64,000 nt of DNA from Bradyrhizobium sp. CSA207 (GTDB taxonomy: Bacteria > Pseudomonadota > Alphaproteobacteria > Rhizobiales > Xanthobacteraceae), in contig NZ_JAACFT010000001.1 of assembly GCF_029051685.1 (NCBI RefSeq), forward strand, positions 310,001-374,000, written 5' to 3'. The translations under genes were made by a program, and so were the position numbers. Shown one piece after another: positions 36,518 through 44,471 of the stretch. The notes beneath the pieces were generated by a model. That model did no database searches. It saw nothing but the letters and a program-made list of their open reading frames with translations, and was not told the origin of the DNA. Position 1 is the first letter of the stretch, and each line of letters opens with the position of its first letter.

Positions 36518-36547
36518 TTGACTCTCATGCGCCCGTTAGCTTTATAT
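36518..36547 (+). promoter_or_regulatory. Candidate sigma-70 promoter for imuA-imuB-dnaE2
   Basis: TTGACT (36518-36523), an 18-base spacer and TTATAT (36542-36547) resemble a housekeeping promoter directed at imuA. The LexA box starts three bases downstream, at the expected transcription start, the classic place for repression. Confidence 0.55.
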
Positions 36548-36549
36548 TA

Positions 36550-36564
36550 GAACATATCATGAAC
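36550..36564 (+). promoter_or_regulatory. LexA (SOS) box, direct-repeat alphaproteobacterial type
   Basis: GAAC-ATATCAT-GAAC, which on the other strand is GTTC-N7-GTTC, the direct-repeat LexA operator known from Rhodobacter, Caulobacter and rhizobia. It lies 66 bases before the imuA ATG and 86 bases from the start of the divergent udgX-type gene, so LexA could control both sides. The match is exact in the two half-sites. Confidence 0.8.
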
Positions 36565-36629
36565 AAATGAGCCAGCCGTTGGTTCTCTTTTCGAGAGCCA
36601 CGGCAATCACCTCTGAAGGAGCGGCGAGC

Positions 36630-37415
36630 ATGAGCGGCGCACGCATCAGCGCGCTTGCGACCTTGCGCGGCCAGATCGAGCGCATCGAGGTTTCGGATGC
36701 CGTGCATCATCGCGATCGCGTGGCGCTGGGCCACCCGGAAGCCGATGGGGCACTGCAAGGCGGGCTCGCGCGCGCGGCGATCCACGAGGTGTTTTGTGAG
36801 GGCCGCCAGGGTACGGCCGCGACGGGTTTTGTCAGCGGGCTTGCGGGTCGTGTGACGGAGCGCAAGCCGTTGCTGTGGATAGGGCAGGAATTTTCGGACA
36901 TGGAAACAGGCGCACTGTCGATGCACGGGCTCGCCGAGCTCGGCCTCGATCCGCGCCGCGTGGTGATGGTGCGGGCCGCCGATGTGGAGAGCGCGCTGCG
37001 CACCTCGGCCGATGCGCTCGCCTGCGATGCGCTTGGCGCCGTCGTGCTCGAGCTCTGGGGCGAGACCAGACAGTTCGACCTCGTGGCGAGCCGCAAGCTG
37101 ACATTGGCCGCGCAGTCGTCCGGCGTGACCGGCCTGCTGCTGCGGATGGCCGCGCAGCCTTTGCCCTCGACCGCGGAGACACGATGGATGCTGCGTGCGG
37201 CGCATTCGCCGCCGGGGGCGATGTGGAGTGCCTGGGGCACGCCGCGCTTCGATGCCGAGCTCTTGCGCAATCGTCATGGCCCGTGTGGCCGGTGGATCAT
37301 GGAATGGAAGTGTGATGAGTGCCAGTTCTCTGAATCGTCGGCGTATCCTCAGCCTGTGGCTGCCGCGCCTGCCCATCGACCGGATCAAGCGGTTCTTCAA
37401 CGGCGGGCTGGGTAG
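36630..37415 (+). CDS. imuA: ImuA, SOS mutagenesis accessory protein
   Basis: ImuA, a RecA-like protein, works with ImuB and DnaE2 in error-prone lesion bypass. 261 residues from ATG 36630 (MSGARISALATLRGQIERIE), which has AAGGAG eight bases upstream; an earlier ATG at 36567 has none. Typical stretches: AAIHEVFCEGRQGTAATGFVSGLAG, PLLWIGQEFSDMETGALSMHGLAELGLDPRRVVMVRA and the C-terminal GRWIMEWKCDECQFSES. The 3' end overlaps imuB by 101 bases in another frame, which is large but usual for this operon in rhizobia. Confidence 0.92.
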   Translation: MSGARISALATLRGQIERIEVSDAVHHRDRVALGHPEADGALQGGLARAAIHEVFCEGRQGTAATGFVSGLAGRVTERKPLLWIGQEFSDMETGALSMHGLAELGLDPRRVVMVRAADVESALRTSADALACDALGAVVLELWGETRQFDLVASRKLTLAAQSSGVTGLLLRMAAQPLPSTAETRWMLRAAHSPPGAMWSAWGTPRFDAELLRNRHGPCGRWIMEWKCDECQFSESSAYPQPVAAAPAHRPDQAVLQRRAG

Positions 37416-38904
37416 AAATAATGAACCCGGCATCGTCGTCGCCAAGGACAACAACGCGCTGGTGATCCATGCGCTCGACGAGGCCGCCGAGCGCCTCGGC
37501 CTGCACATCGGCCTGCCCTTGGCCAATGCGCGGGCGATGTGTCCGGACCTGAAGGTGTTCGACGCCGATGTCGCGGCCGATGCAAAGACGCTCAGCGACA
37601 TCGCCGACTGGTGCGACCGCTTCACGCCGCTGGTGGCGCTCGATCCGCCGCATGGGCTGTTCCTGGACATCACCGGCTGCGCACATCTGTTCGGCGGCGA
37701 AGCCACGCTGTTGCAGACGCTGGTCCGTGCGCTTGCCCGCCAGGGCTTTGCGGTCAGCGCGGCGATCGCCGGCACCTCGGTCTGCGCGCGCACGCTGACG
37801 CGGCAGGCACCCGGCACCATCGTCGCCGATGGCGGAGAGGCGGAGGCGATCAGCGCCCTGCCGGTGTCCGCACTCGGCGCGGACGAGGCCATCACCACCG
37901 GCCTGCGCCGTGCCGGCCTGAAAACCATCGGCGATGTCGCCTCCCGCAGCTCCCATGAGATCACGGCACGGTTCGGCGCGCGGTTCTCCACGCTGCTCGC
38001 GCATGCGCTGGGGCAAGGCGATGCGCCGATCAGCCCGCGAAAACCGCTGCCCGACTACATTGTGGAAAAACGCTTTGCCGAGCCGATCGCGACCGACACC
38101 ATGATCGCGATGACGCTGTCGCGGCTCGCCGACACGTTGATCGCCTCCATGGAGAAGCAGGGCAAGGGCGCGCGACGGCTGGAGGCCGCCTTCTTCCGCA
38201 CCGACGGCGTGGTGCGTGCGATCATGGTCGAGACCGGGCGTCCGGTGACGCAAAGCGCGGTCATCGACCGTCTCTTCCGCGAGCGTCTCGATGCGCTCGC
38301 CGATCCCCTCGACCCCGGTTTCGGCTTCGACATGGTGCGGCTGTCGGCCAGCCGCACCGAGATCGTGGTGCAGGAGCAGCGCGATCTCGACGCCCATGTC
38401 CACGACAATGACGAGCTTGCCGCGCTGATAGACCGCATCGCCGCGCGCATCGGCGGAAAGCGCGTCGTCGTGCACCTGCCGCAGGACACCCATATTCCGG
38501 AGCATGCGGTGCTGGCCGCGCCTGCGCAGCGCCATCTCGCCGCCGCCATGCAGGCCGAATGGCCGGCGCGCGTTGCGAGCGAGCCGCCGCTGCGGCCCTT
38601 GCGGCTGTTCGACAGGCCGGAGCCGATCAAGGTGCCGTTCGCAACCGTCCCGGACGGCGCCCCGCATCAATTCACCTGGCGGCGCGCGCTGCATGCGGTG
38701 GTGCGGGTGGAGGGGCCCGAACGCATCGCCATGGAATGGTGGCGGCAGGACGGCAAGCAGCTGACGCGGGACTATTTTCGCATCGAAGATGCCGAAGGCC
38801 TTCGCTTCTGGATCTTTCGCGACGGTCTTTACGACAGCGAGCTCATCGATGACGAGGGCAAGCCCGTTCCCGCCAACTGGTATGTTCACGGCCTCTTCGC
38901 ATGA
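37315..38904 (+). CDS. imuB: ImuB, Y-family polymerase-like mutasome protein
   Basis: 529 residues from ATG 37315 (MSASSLNRRRILSLWLPRLPIDR); the longer frame from 37195 lies inside imuA. ImuB resembles Y-family polymerases but lacks the catalytic acids and instead links DnaE2 to the beta clamp. Seen: VAKDNNALVIHALDEAAERLGLHIGLPLANARAMCPDL, LDPPHGLFLDITGCAHLFGGE, the helix-hairpin-helix AGLKTIGDVASRSSHEITARFG and a C-terminal DUF6504-like region ending DDEGKPVPANWYVHGLFA. The stop overlaps the dnaE2 start in ATGA. Confidence 0.93.
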   Translation: MSASSLNRRRILSLWLPRLPIDRIKRFFNGGLGRNNEPGIVVAKDNNALVIHALDEAAERLGLHIGLPLANARAMCPDLKVFDADVAADAKTLSDIADWCDRFTPLVALDPPHGLFLDITGCAHLFGGEATLLQTLVRALARQGFAVSAAIAGTSVCARTLTRQAPGTIVADGGEAEAISALPVSALGADEAITTGLRRAGLKTIGDVASRSSHEITARFGARFSTLLAHALGQGDAPISPRKPLPDYIVEKRFAEPIATDTMIAMTLSRLADTLIASMEKQGKGARRLEAAFFRTDGVVRAIMVETGRPVTQSAVIDRLFRERLDALADPLDPGFGFDMVRLSASRTEIVVQEQRDLDAHVHDNDELAALIDRIAARIGGKRVVVHLPQDTHIPEHAVLAAPAQRHLAAAMQAEWPARVASEPPLRPLRLFDRPEPIKVPFATVPDGAPHQFTWRRALHAVVRVEGPERIAMEWWRQDGKQLTRDYFRIEDAEGLRFWIFRDGLYDSELIDDEGKPVPANWYVHGLFA

Positions 38905-41900
38905 CGACATCAGCCTATGCCGAGATCGGCATCACCACCAATTTCTCCTTCCTGCGCGGCGGCTCGGATCCGCGCGCCTATGTGCACCAGGCCAGCATCC
39001 TCGGCGTTCCCGCGATCGGCATCGCCGATCACAACACGCTTGCCGGCGTCGTGCGCGCCTACAAGGAACTCGACAATGCCGAGGTGCTGAACAAGCCGAA
39101 GCTGCTGATTGGCGCGCGCATCGTTTTCATCGACGGCACGCCCGACATTCTGGTCTATCCGCGCGACCGCGCGGCTTACGGCCGGCTCTGCCAGCTTCTC
39201 ACCAAAGGCAAGCGTGGCGACGATATCACGCGGATCGAGAAGGGGGAGTGCCATCTCACTTTTGCTGACCTCCTGGCGTTTTCGGAAGGTCAGCTTTTGG
39301 TCCTGACGCTGCCGCATCGCTTCGAGCCGACGCAAGCGCTGGATATTCTCGCAAAACTCAAGGCAAGTCGCGCCGAGGGCGTATGGCTGGCGGCGAGCCT
39401 GCTCTATCGCGGCGACGACCGGCGCCGCCTGGTGCGGCTCGGTGATCTCGCAGCGGCAGCAATAGTGCCGCTGCTCGCGACCAACGAGGTGCTCTATCAC
39501 CACCCGGCGCGCCGTTCCTTGCAGGACGTGCTGACCTGCATCCGGGAAAAGACCACGATCGATGCGATCGGCAGGAAGCTCGAGGCCAATGCCGAGCGGT
39601 TTTTGAAGACCCCCGGAGAAATGTCGCGGCTGTTCCGCGATTTTCCAGGCGCGGTCGCGGAGACCATGCGCTTTGCCGACAAGATCGACTTCTCGCTCGA
39701 CCAGCTCAAATACCAGTACCCGGACGAGCCGGTGCCGCCGGGCAAGACCGCGCAAGAGCACCTGGAGGACCTGACCCGGGCGGGCGTGCAGAAGTATTTC
39801 GGCGACAATATCGACGACAAGCTTCGCGCCACCCTGAAGAAAGAGCTCGCGCTGATCGCCGAGCTGAAATACGCGCACTACTTTCTCACCGTGCACGACA
39901 TCGTGCATTATGCGCGCAGCCAGAACATTCTGTGCCAGGGGCGGGGATCGGCGGCGAACTCGGCCGTCTGCTACGTGCTCGGCATCACCTCGGTCGATCC
40001 GACCAAGGTCGACCTGCTGTTCGAGCGTTTCATCTCCAAGGAGCGGCTGGAGCCGCCGGACATCGACGTCGATTTCGAGCATTCGCGCCGCGAGGAGGTG
40101 ATGCAATATGTCTATCGCCGCTACGGCCGCCACCGCGCCGCGATCATCGCCACCGTCATCCATTATCGCCCGCGCAGCGCCATCCGCGACGTCGGCAAGG
40201 CGCTGGGCCTAACCGAGGACGTCACCGCCGCACTCGCCGACACCGTGTGGGGAAGCTGGGGCAAGGGCCTCAACGACATGCAGGTCAAGCAGGCCGGGCT
40301 CGATCCCGAGAATCCGATGATCAACCTTGCGGTCGAGCTTGCGACCGAGCTGATCGAATTTCCGCGCCATCTCTCCCAGCATGTCGGCGGCTATGTGCTG
40401 ACGCAAGACCGGCTCGACACCTATGTGCCGATCGGTAACGCCGCGATGGACGACCGTACCTTCATCGAATGGGACAAGGACGATGTCGACGCGCTCAACA
40501 TGATGAAGGTCGACGTGCTGGCGCTGGGCATGCTGACCTGCATCCGCAAGTGTTTTGATCTGATCGATCAGCACAAGGGGAAGCGCTGGGTGCTGGCAAG
40601 CGTCCCGCAGGATGACCCCAAAGTCTACGACATGCTGTGCCTGGGAGAATCGCTCGGTGTGTTTCAGGTCGAAAGCCGCGCGCAGATGAACATGCTGCCG
40701 CGGTTGAGGCCGCGGACCTTCTACGATCTCGTCATCGAGGTGGCGATCGTGCGGCCGGGGCCGATCCAGGGTGACATGGTGCATCCTTATTTGCGGCGGC
40801 GAAACGGCTTGGAAAAAGTGAGCTATCCATCGCCGTCACCGGAGCATGGCGACAAGGACGAGCTTTACAAGGTGCTGCACAAAACGCTCGGGGTGCCCCT
40901 GTTCCAGGAACAGGCGATGCGGATCGCGATCGAGGCCGCAAAATTCACCTCCGAGGAAGCCAACGGCCTGCGCCGCTCGATGGCGACGTTCCGCAATCTC
41001 GGCACCATCGGTACATACGAGGACAAGCTGATCGGCAACATGGTCGCGCGCGGCTACGATCCCGACTTCGCCAGAAGCTGTTTCGACCAGATCAAGGGGT
41101 TCGGCTCCTACGGCTTCCCGGAAAGCCATGCTGCAAGCTTCGCGCAGCTCGTCTACATCTCGTCCTGGCTGAAGCACTACCATCCCGACGCGTTCTGCTG
41201 CGGCCTGCTGAATTCGCAGCCGATGGGCTTTTACGCCCCGGCGCAGATCGTCAGCGACGCCCGCAAGAACGGTGTCGAGGTGCGCGACATCGACGTGTCC
41301 TACAGCTTTGCGCAGAACACGTTGGAGAACACCGACGATAAATATTGTGCTGTCCGTCTTGGTTTCCGCCAGATCGACGGTTTCCATTGGCTCGATCAGG
41401 ATGAGGAGCGCCTGAAACGCTCTCAGCTGTCATTCCGGGACGCGCGAAGCGCGAACCACGACGGGATTGCGCTCCCTCTCCCGCTTGCGGGGGAGGGTTG
41501 GGGTGGGGGTGCCTCCGCGATTCACGCTCCCCAAGAGGAGAGAGCCCTCACCCGCATCGCATCTTTCGATGCGATGCGACCTCCCCCGCAAGCGGGGGAG
41601 GTGAAGGAAGATTGGGCCGACCGCATCGTCGCCGCCCGCAATCGCCGGCCCTTCACCTCGCTGGAAGATTTTGCCCGCGACACCAGCCTGCCCAAGCGCG
41701 CGCTGATCCTGCTGGCGGACGCCGATGCCTTCCGCTCACTCGGGCTCGACCGCCGCGAGGCGCTGTGGCAGGTGCGGCGCCTGCCAGATGACGTACCGCT
41801 GCCGCTGTTCGAAGCGGCCACCGCGCGCGAGCAGCCGGACGAGCACGCAAAACCGTTGCCGGTGATGCCGCGCGCCGAACAGGTGGTCGCCGACTACCAG

Positions 41901-42422
41901 ACCATCCGCCTTTCGCTCAAAGGCCACCCGATGGAATTTTTGCGCGAGATGTTTTCGCGCGAGCGCGTCGTGGCCTGCAAGGACATCCGTCATGAGAACG
42001 AGCGGCGCCGCGTCCGCTGCGCCGGTGTGGTGCTGGTGCGGCAGCGGCCGGGCAGCGCCAGCGGCGTCGTGTTCATGACGCTGGAGGACGAAACCGGCAT
42101 CGCCAATGTCGTGGTGTGGCCCAAGATCATGGAGCAGTACAGGAAGGAGGTGATGGGCGCGCGTCTCATCATGGTCGAAGGCTACATCCAGAGCAGCCCC
42201 GAAAAGGTGACGCATCTCATCGCCCAGCGCATGATCGACCGCTCGCAGGATCTGATCGGCCTCGCCAACGACGCGCTGAGCCGCAAACATCCGGTTCCCG
42301 CCGGTGCCGACCTGATCGAGCCGCTCAACGACGACCGCCGCGACCACGTGGATGCTCCCGCCCAGAAAATCCGCCACCCCCGCAACGTCCGCATCCTGCC
42401 GTCGTCACGGGATTTTCATTGA
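38901..42422 (+). CDS. dnaE2: Error-prone DNA polymerase DnaE2 (ImuC)
   Basis: The damage-inducible C-family polymerase of the ImuABC mutasome. 1173 residues: PHP domain (from YAEIGITTNFSFLRGGSDPRAYVHQA to about 280), palm with ILCQGRGSAANSAVCYVLG and the catalytic aspartates in PPDIDVDFEHSRR (about residue 388) and DALNMMKVDVLALG, fingers VVRPGPI-type (AIVRPGPIQGDMVHPYLRRRNG), and the C-terminal OB fold (RCAGVVLVRQRPGSASGVVFMTLEDETGIANVVVW). Length exceeds the common size because residues about 843-903 are an in-frame dispersed repeat (41427-41609), between DEERLKRSQ and DWADRIVAARNRRPF. The reading frame is intact on both sides. Confidence 0.94.
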   Translation: MTTSAYAEIGITTNFSFLRGGSDPRAYVHQASILGVPAIGIADHNTLAGVVRAYKELDNAEVLNKPKLLIGARIVFIDGTPDILVYPRDRAAYGRLCQLLTKGKRGDDITRIEKGECHLTFADLLAFSEGQLLVLTLPHRFEPTQALDILAKLKASRAEGVWLAASLLYRGDDRRRLVRLGDLAAAAIVPLLATNEVLYHHPARRSLQDVLTCIREKTTIDAIGRKLEANAERFLKTPGEMSRLFRDFPGAVAETMRFADKIDFSLDQLKYQYPDEPVPPGKTAQEHLEDLTRAGVQKYFGDNIDDKLRATLKKELALIAELKYAHYFLTVHDIVHYARSQNILCQGRGSAANSAVCYVLGITSVDPTKVDLLFERFISKERLEPPDIDVDFEHSRREEVMQYVYRRYGRHRAAIIATVIHYRPRSAIRDVGKALGLTEDVTAALADTVWGSWGKGLNDMQVKQAGLDPENPMINLAVELATELIEFPRHLSQHVGGYVLTQDRLDTYVPIGNAAMDDRTFIEWDKDDVDALNMMKVDVLALGMLTCIRKCFDLIDQHKGKRWVLASVPQDDPKVYDMLCLGESLGVFQVESRAQMNMLPRLRPRTFYDLVIEVAIVRPGPIQGDMVHPYLRRRNGLEKVSYPSPSPEHGDKDELYKVLHKTLGVPLFQEQAMRIAIEAAKFTSEEANGLRRSMATFRNLGTIGTYEDKLIGNMVARGYDPDFARSCFDQIKGFGSYGFPESHAASFAQLVYISSWLKHYHPDAFCCGLLNSQPMGFYAPAQIVSDARKNGVEVRDIDVSYSFAQNTLENTDDKYCAVRLGFRQIDGFHWLDQDEERLKRSQLSFRDARSANHDGIALPLPLAGEGWGGGASAIHAPQEERALTRIASFDAMRPPPQAGEVKEDWADRIVAARNRRPFTSLEDFARDTSLPKRALILLADADAFRSLGLDRREALWQVRRLPDDVPLPLFEAATAREQPDEHAKPLPVMPRAEQVVADYQTIRLSLKGHPMEFLREMFSRERVVACKDIRHENERRRVRCAGVVLVRQRPGSASGVVFMTLEDETGIANVVVWPKIMEQYRKEVMGARLIMVEGYIQSSPEKVTHLIAQRMIDRSQDLIGLANDALSRKHPVPAGADLIEPLNDDRRDHVDAPAQKIRHPRNVRILPSSRDFH
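41427..41609. repeat. Dispersed palindromic repeat inserted in frame inside dnaE2
   Basis: Two near-perfect palindromes, CTCCCGCTTGCGGGGGAGG (about 41472-41497) and CCTCCCCCGCAAGCGGGGGA (about 41580-41600), flank a GCATCGCATC/GATGCGATGC hairpin. This is typical intergenic repeat wording in Bradyrhizobium, not protein-like. Translated, it gives a Gly/Pro/Ala-rich stretch of about 61 residues (PLPLAGEGWGGG, RPPPQAGEVKE) within DnaE2. The segment length, 183 bases, is a multiple of three. Confidence 0.8.
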
Positions 42423-42449
42423 GGCGATCATAGTCGCATCAACAAATGC

Positions 42450-42554
42450 GACGTCATACCCCGCGAAGGCGGGGTATCCAGTACGCCGTGACGTCACGGC
42501 TCTATCACCAGCGTCTCTGGAATACTGGATCATCCGCCTTCGCGGATGATGACA
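42450..42554. repeat. Dispersed palindromic repeat after dnaE2
   Basis: ACCCCGC-GAAG-GCGGGGT, TATCCAGTA with its partner TACTGGAT, and ATCATCCGC-CTTC-GCGGATGAT form a nested inverted repeat bounded by GACGTCAT and ATGATGAC. It is another familiar Bradyrhizobium intergenic element and sits between the convergent dnaE2 and the small membrane protein gene. Confidence 0.8.
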
Positions 42555-42583
42555 CCGCGCAAGATGGCCAAGAGCGAGACCCC

Positions 42584-42871
42584 TCACTCCGGCGCAGCCC
42601 CCACCGGCGGGCCGCCGGGCGGGCGGTGCAGGAAGGTCAGCGAGGCGTAGGCGCCGGCCCAGGAGCCGAGCGCGGCGAAAGCCACATAGAATGCGTTTTC
42701 GGTGTAACTGATCACCGCATAGAAGGAGAGCAGGTACCAGACCGCGCTCCAGTTCGCGGCCGGCACGCGCTTGCGCGCGATCACGGCTGAGGTGAACATG
42801 ACATAAACCGCGTCGGTGGCCGCCGTTGCGATGAACACGGCGCCTGCGGTGAGGGGATCGATGGCGGCCAT
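42584..42871 (-). CDS. Small membrane protein, function unknown
   Basis: 95 residues from ATG 42871 (MAAIDPLTAGAVFIATAATDAVYVMFTSAVIARKR), preceded by AAGGGAA. There are three hydrophobic segments: AGAVFIATAATDAVYVMFTSAVI, VWYLLSFYAVISYTENAFYVAFAALG and AYASLTFL, then a Pro-rich tail (HRPPGGPPVGAAPE). The frame continues open to 43735 through the CoA-transferase gene on the other strand, which is a shadow. It is divergent from that gene by 54 bases. I do not recognise the family. Confidence 0.7.
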   Translation of the reverse strand: MAAIDPLTAGAVFIATAATDAVYVMFTSAVIARKRVPAANWSAVWYLLSFYAVISYTENAFYVAFAALGSWAGAYASLTFLHRPPGGPPVGAAPE

Positions 42872-42925
42872 TGCGTTCCCTTGTGTGCTCATGGAAGGTC
42901 GCGAAACTAAGGGAGAGAAGCGGTC

Positions 42926-44326
42926 ATGCAAAGCCCCGCCGGCATTCTCAGCGACATCTGGACCTCCGTCGGAGGCGATGCGGCCGCGCTCGAACGCGTG
43001 CGACTGACCGGCGAGGAGCCGCAGATCCCGTCCTCGTTTCGCGTTGCCGTTGCCGGACAGACGACGATTGCCGCGGCTGGCCTTGCCGCTGCTGAAATCT
43101 GGAAGATGCGCGGCGGCGAGGCACAGGACGTTAGCGTCGACATGCGGCACGCCGTGGTCGAATGCCGCTCCGAGCGTTACCTGCGCGTCGACGACAAGCC
43201 ACCGCCACCGGCCTGGGACGCCATTGCCGGCGTCTACAACACCGGCGACAATCGTTTCGTCCGCTGCCACACCAATTTCAGGCATCACCGTGACGCCGTT
43301 TGCAAGGTGCTCGGCTGCGAGCCGGAGCGCGAGAAAGTGCAGGCCGCATTGATGCGATGGAAGGGCGAGGATTTTGAAACTGCGACTTACGCCGCCGGCG
43401 GCGTCGTCGCCCTGATGCGCAGCCATGACGAATGGTCCGCGCTGCCGCAGGCACGAGCGCTCGCCGAATTGCCGCTGATCTCGATCGAGAAGATCGGCGA
43501 TGCCCCGCCAAAATCCTGGCCTCACGGCGATCGCCCGCTGGCCGGCCTTCGCGTGCTCGATCTCTCCCGCGTGATCGCAGGTCCGGTCGCCGGCCGCACG
43601 CTCGCCGCCCACGGCGCGGACGTGCTTCTGGTTTCGGGGCCTGAGCTGCCCGCCATTCCCTGGCTCACCATCGATACCGGGCGCGGCAAGCTCACCACCT
43701 TCATCGAGCTCAAGAGCGAGGCGGGGCAGGCACAATTGCGCGAACTTCTGAAGGAGGCCGATATCTTCTCACAAGGCTATCGCCCGCGCGCCCTCGCAGC
43801 CCTCGGCTTTGCGCCGGAAGATGCAGCGAAGATCAATCCCGGCATCGTCTACGTCACGCTGTCGGCCTATGGCCATGCCGGCCCCTGGGCGGATCGGCGC
43901 GGCTTCGATTCCCTTGTGCAGACCACGACCGGCTTCAATCATGCCGAGGGACAGGCTGCCGGCATCGACGGGCCGAAGGAGTTGCCGGCACAGATGCTCG
44001 ACCACGCCACCGGCTATCTGATGGCGTTCGGCGCGATGATGGCCAAGGCCCGTCAGTCCCGCAAAGGCGGCAGCTGGCACGTGCGGGTGTCGCTGGCGCA
44101 GACCGGGCGTTGGCTGTGGAATCTCGGCCGGCTCGAGCATGGTTTGAACACCCCGGATCTTACGGGCGAGGCCGTACATGCTGCATTCATCGAGAGCATG
44201 CCATCTGGCTTCGGCACGTTGAAGGCAGTGAAGCATTCGGCGGTGCTGTCGAAAACGCCGGCACAATGGAGCCGTCCGGCAATGCCGCTCGGCACTCATC
44301 CACCTGCGTGGCCGCTGCGAACCTGA
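42926..44326 (+). CDS. CoA-transferase family III (CaiB/BaiF) protein
   Basis: 466 residues with GGAGAG upstream of the ATG. The family III fold is visible: RPLAGLRVLDLSRVIAGPVAGRTLAAHGADVLLVSGPE, the conserved LKSEAGQAQLRELLKEADIFSQGYRPRALAALGF, and INPGIVYVTLSAYGHAGPWADRRGFDSLVQTTTGF. The first 190 residues are a partial extra N-terminal half (SFRVAVAGQTTIAAAGLAAAEIWKMRGG). The usual catalytic Asp position, after the YVTLSAYG block in many members, cannot be confirmed by eye. Substrates are unknown; no acyl-CoA genes are adjacent. Confidence 0.85.
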   Translation: MQSPAGILSDIWTSVGGDAAALERVRLTGEEPQIPSSFRVAVAGQTTIAAAGLAAAEIWKMRGGEAQDVSVDMRHAVVECRSERYLRVDDKPPPPAWDAIAGVYNTGDNRFVRCHTNFRHHRDAVCKVLGCEPEREKVQAALMRWKGEDFETATYAAGGVVALMRSHDEWSALPQARALAELPLISIEKIGDAPPKSWPHGDRPLAGLRVLDLSRVIAGPVAGRTLAAHGADVLLVSGPELPAIPWLTIDTGRGKLTTFIELKSEAGQAQLRELLKEADIFSQGYRPRALAALGFAPEDAAKINPGIVYVTLSAYGHAGPWADRRGFDSLVQTTTGFNHAEGQAAGIDGPKELPAQMLDHATGYLMAFGAMMAKARQSRKGGSWHVRVSLAQTGRWLWNLGRLEHGLNTPDLTGEAVHAAFIESMPSGFGTLKAVKHSAVLSKTPAQWSRPAMPLGTHPPAWPLRT

Positions 44327-44471
44327 CGTGGGGCTGACGTGTCGCAAAATTTTAACGCAAACCTCAAAGCGATCGGTACTTTTTAGGTTGTTTGAAATCT
44401 GAATTCGGCACTATTAGCGCGATCGATCACGCAGTCATTTGCCGAGATCGTCGCAGACTAGACCGGGCCCC

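Noticed and set aside
37297..38910. Long minus-strand frame opposite imuB
   Set aside because: Antisense shadow of ImuB, with the usual biased residues.
42872..43735. N-terminal extension of the small membrane protein frame
   Set aside because: It runs antisense through the CoA-transferase gene; the short form from 42871 has its own ribosome binding site.
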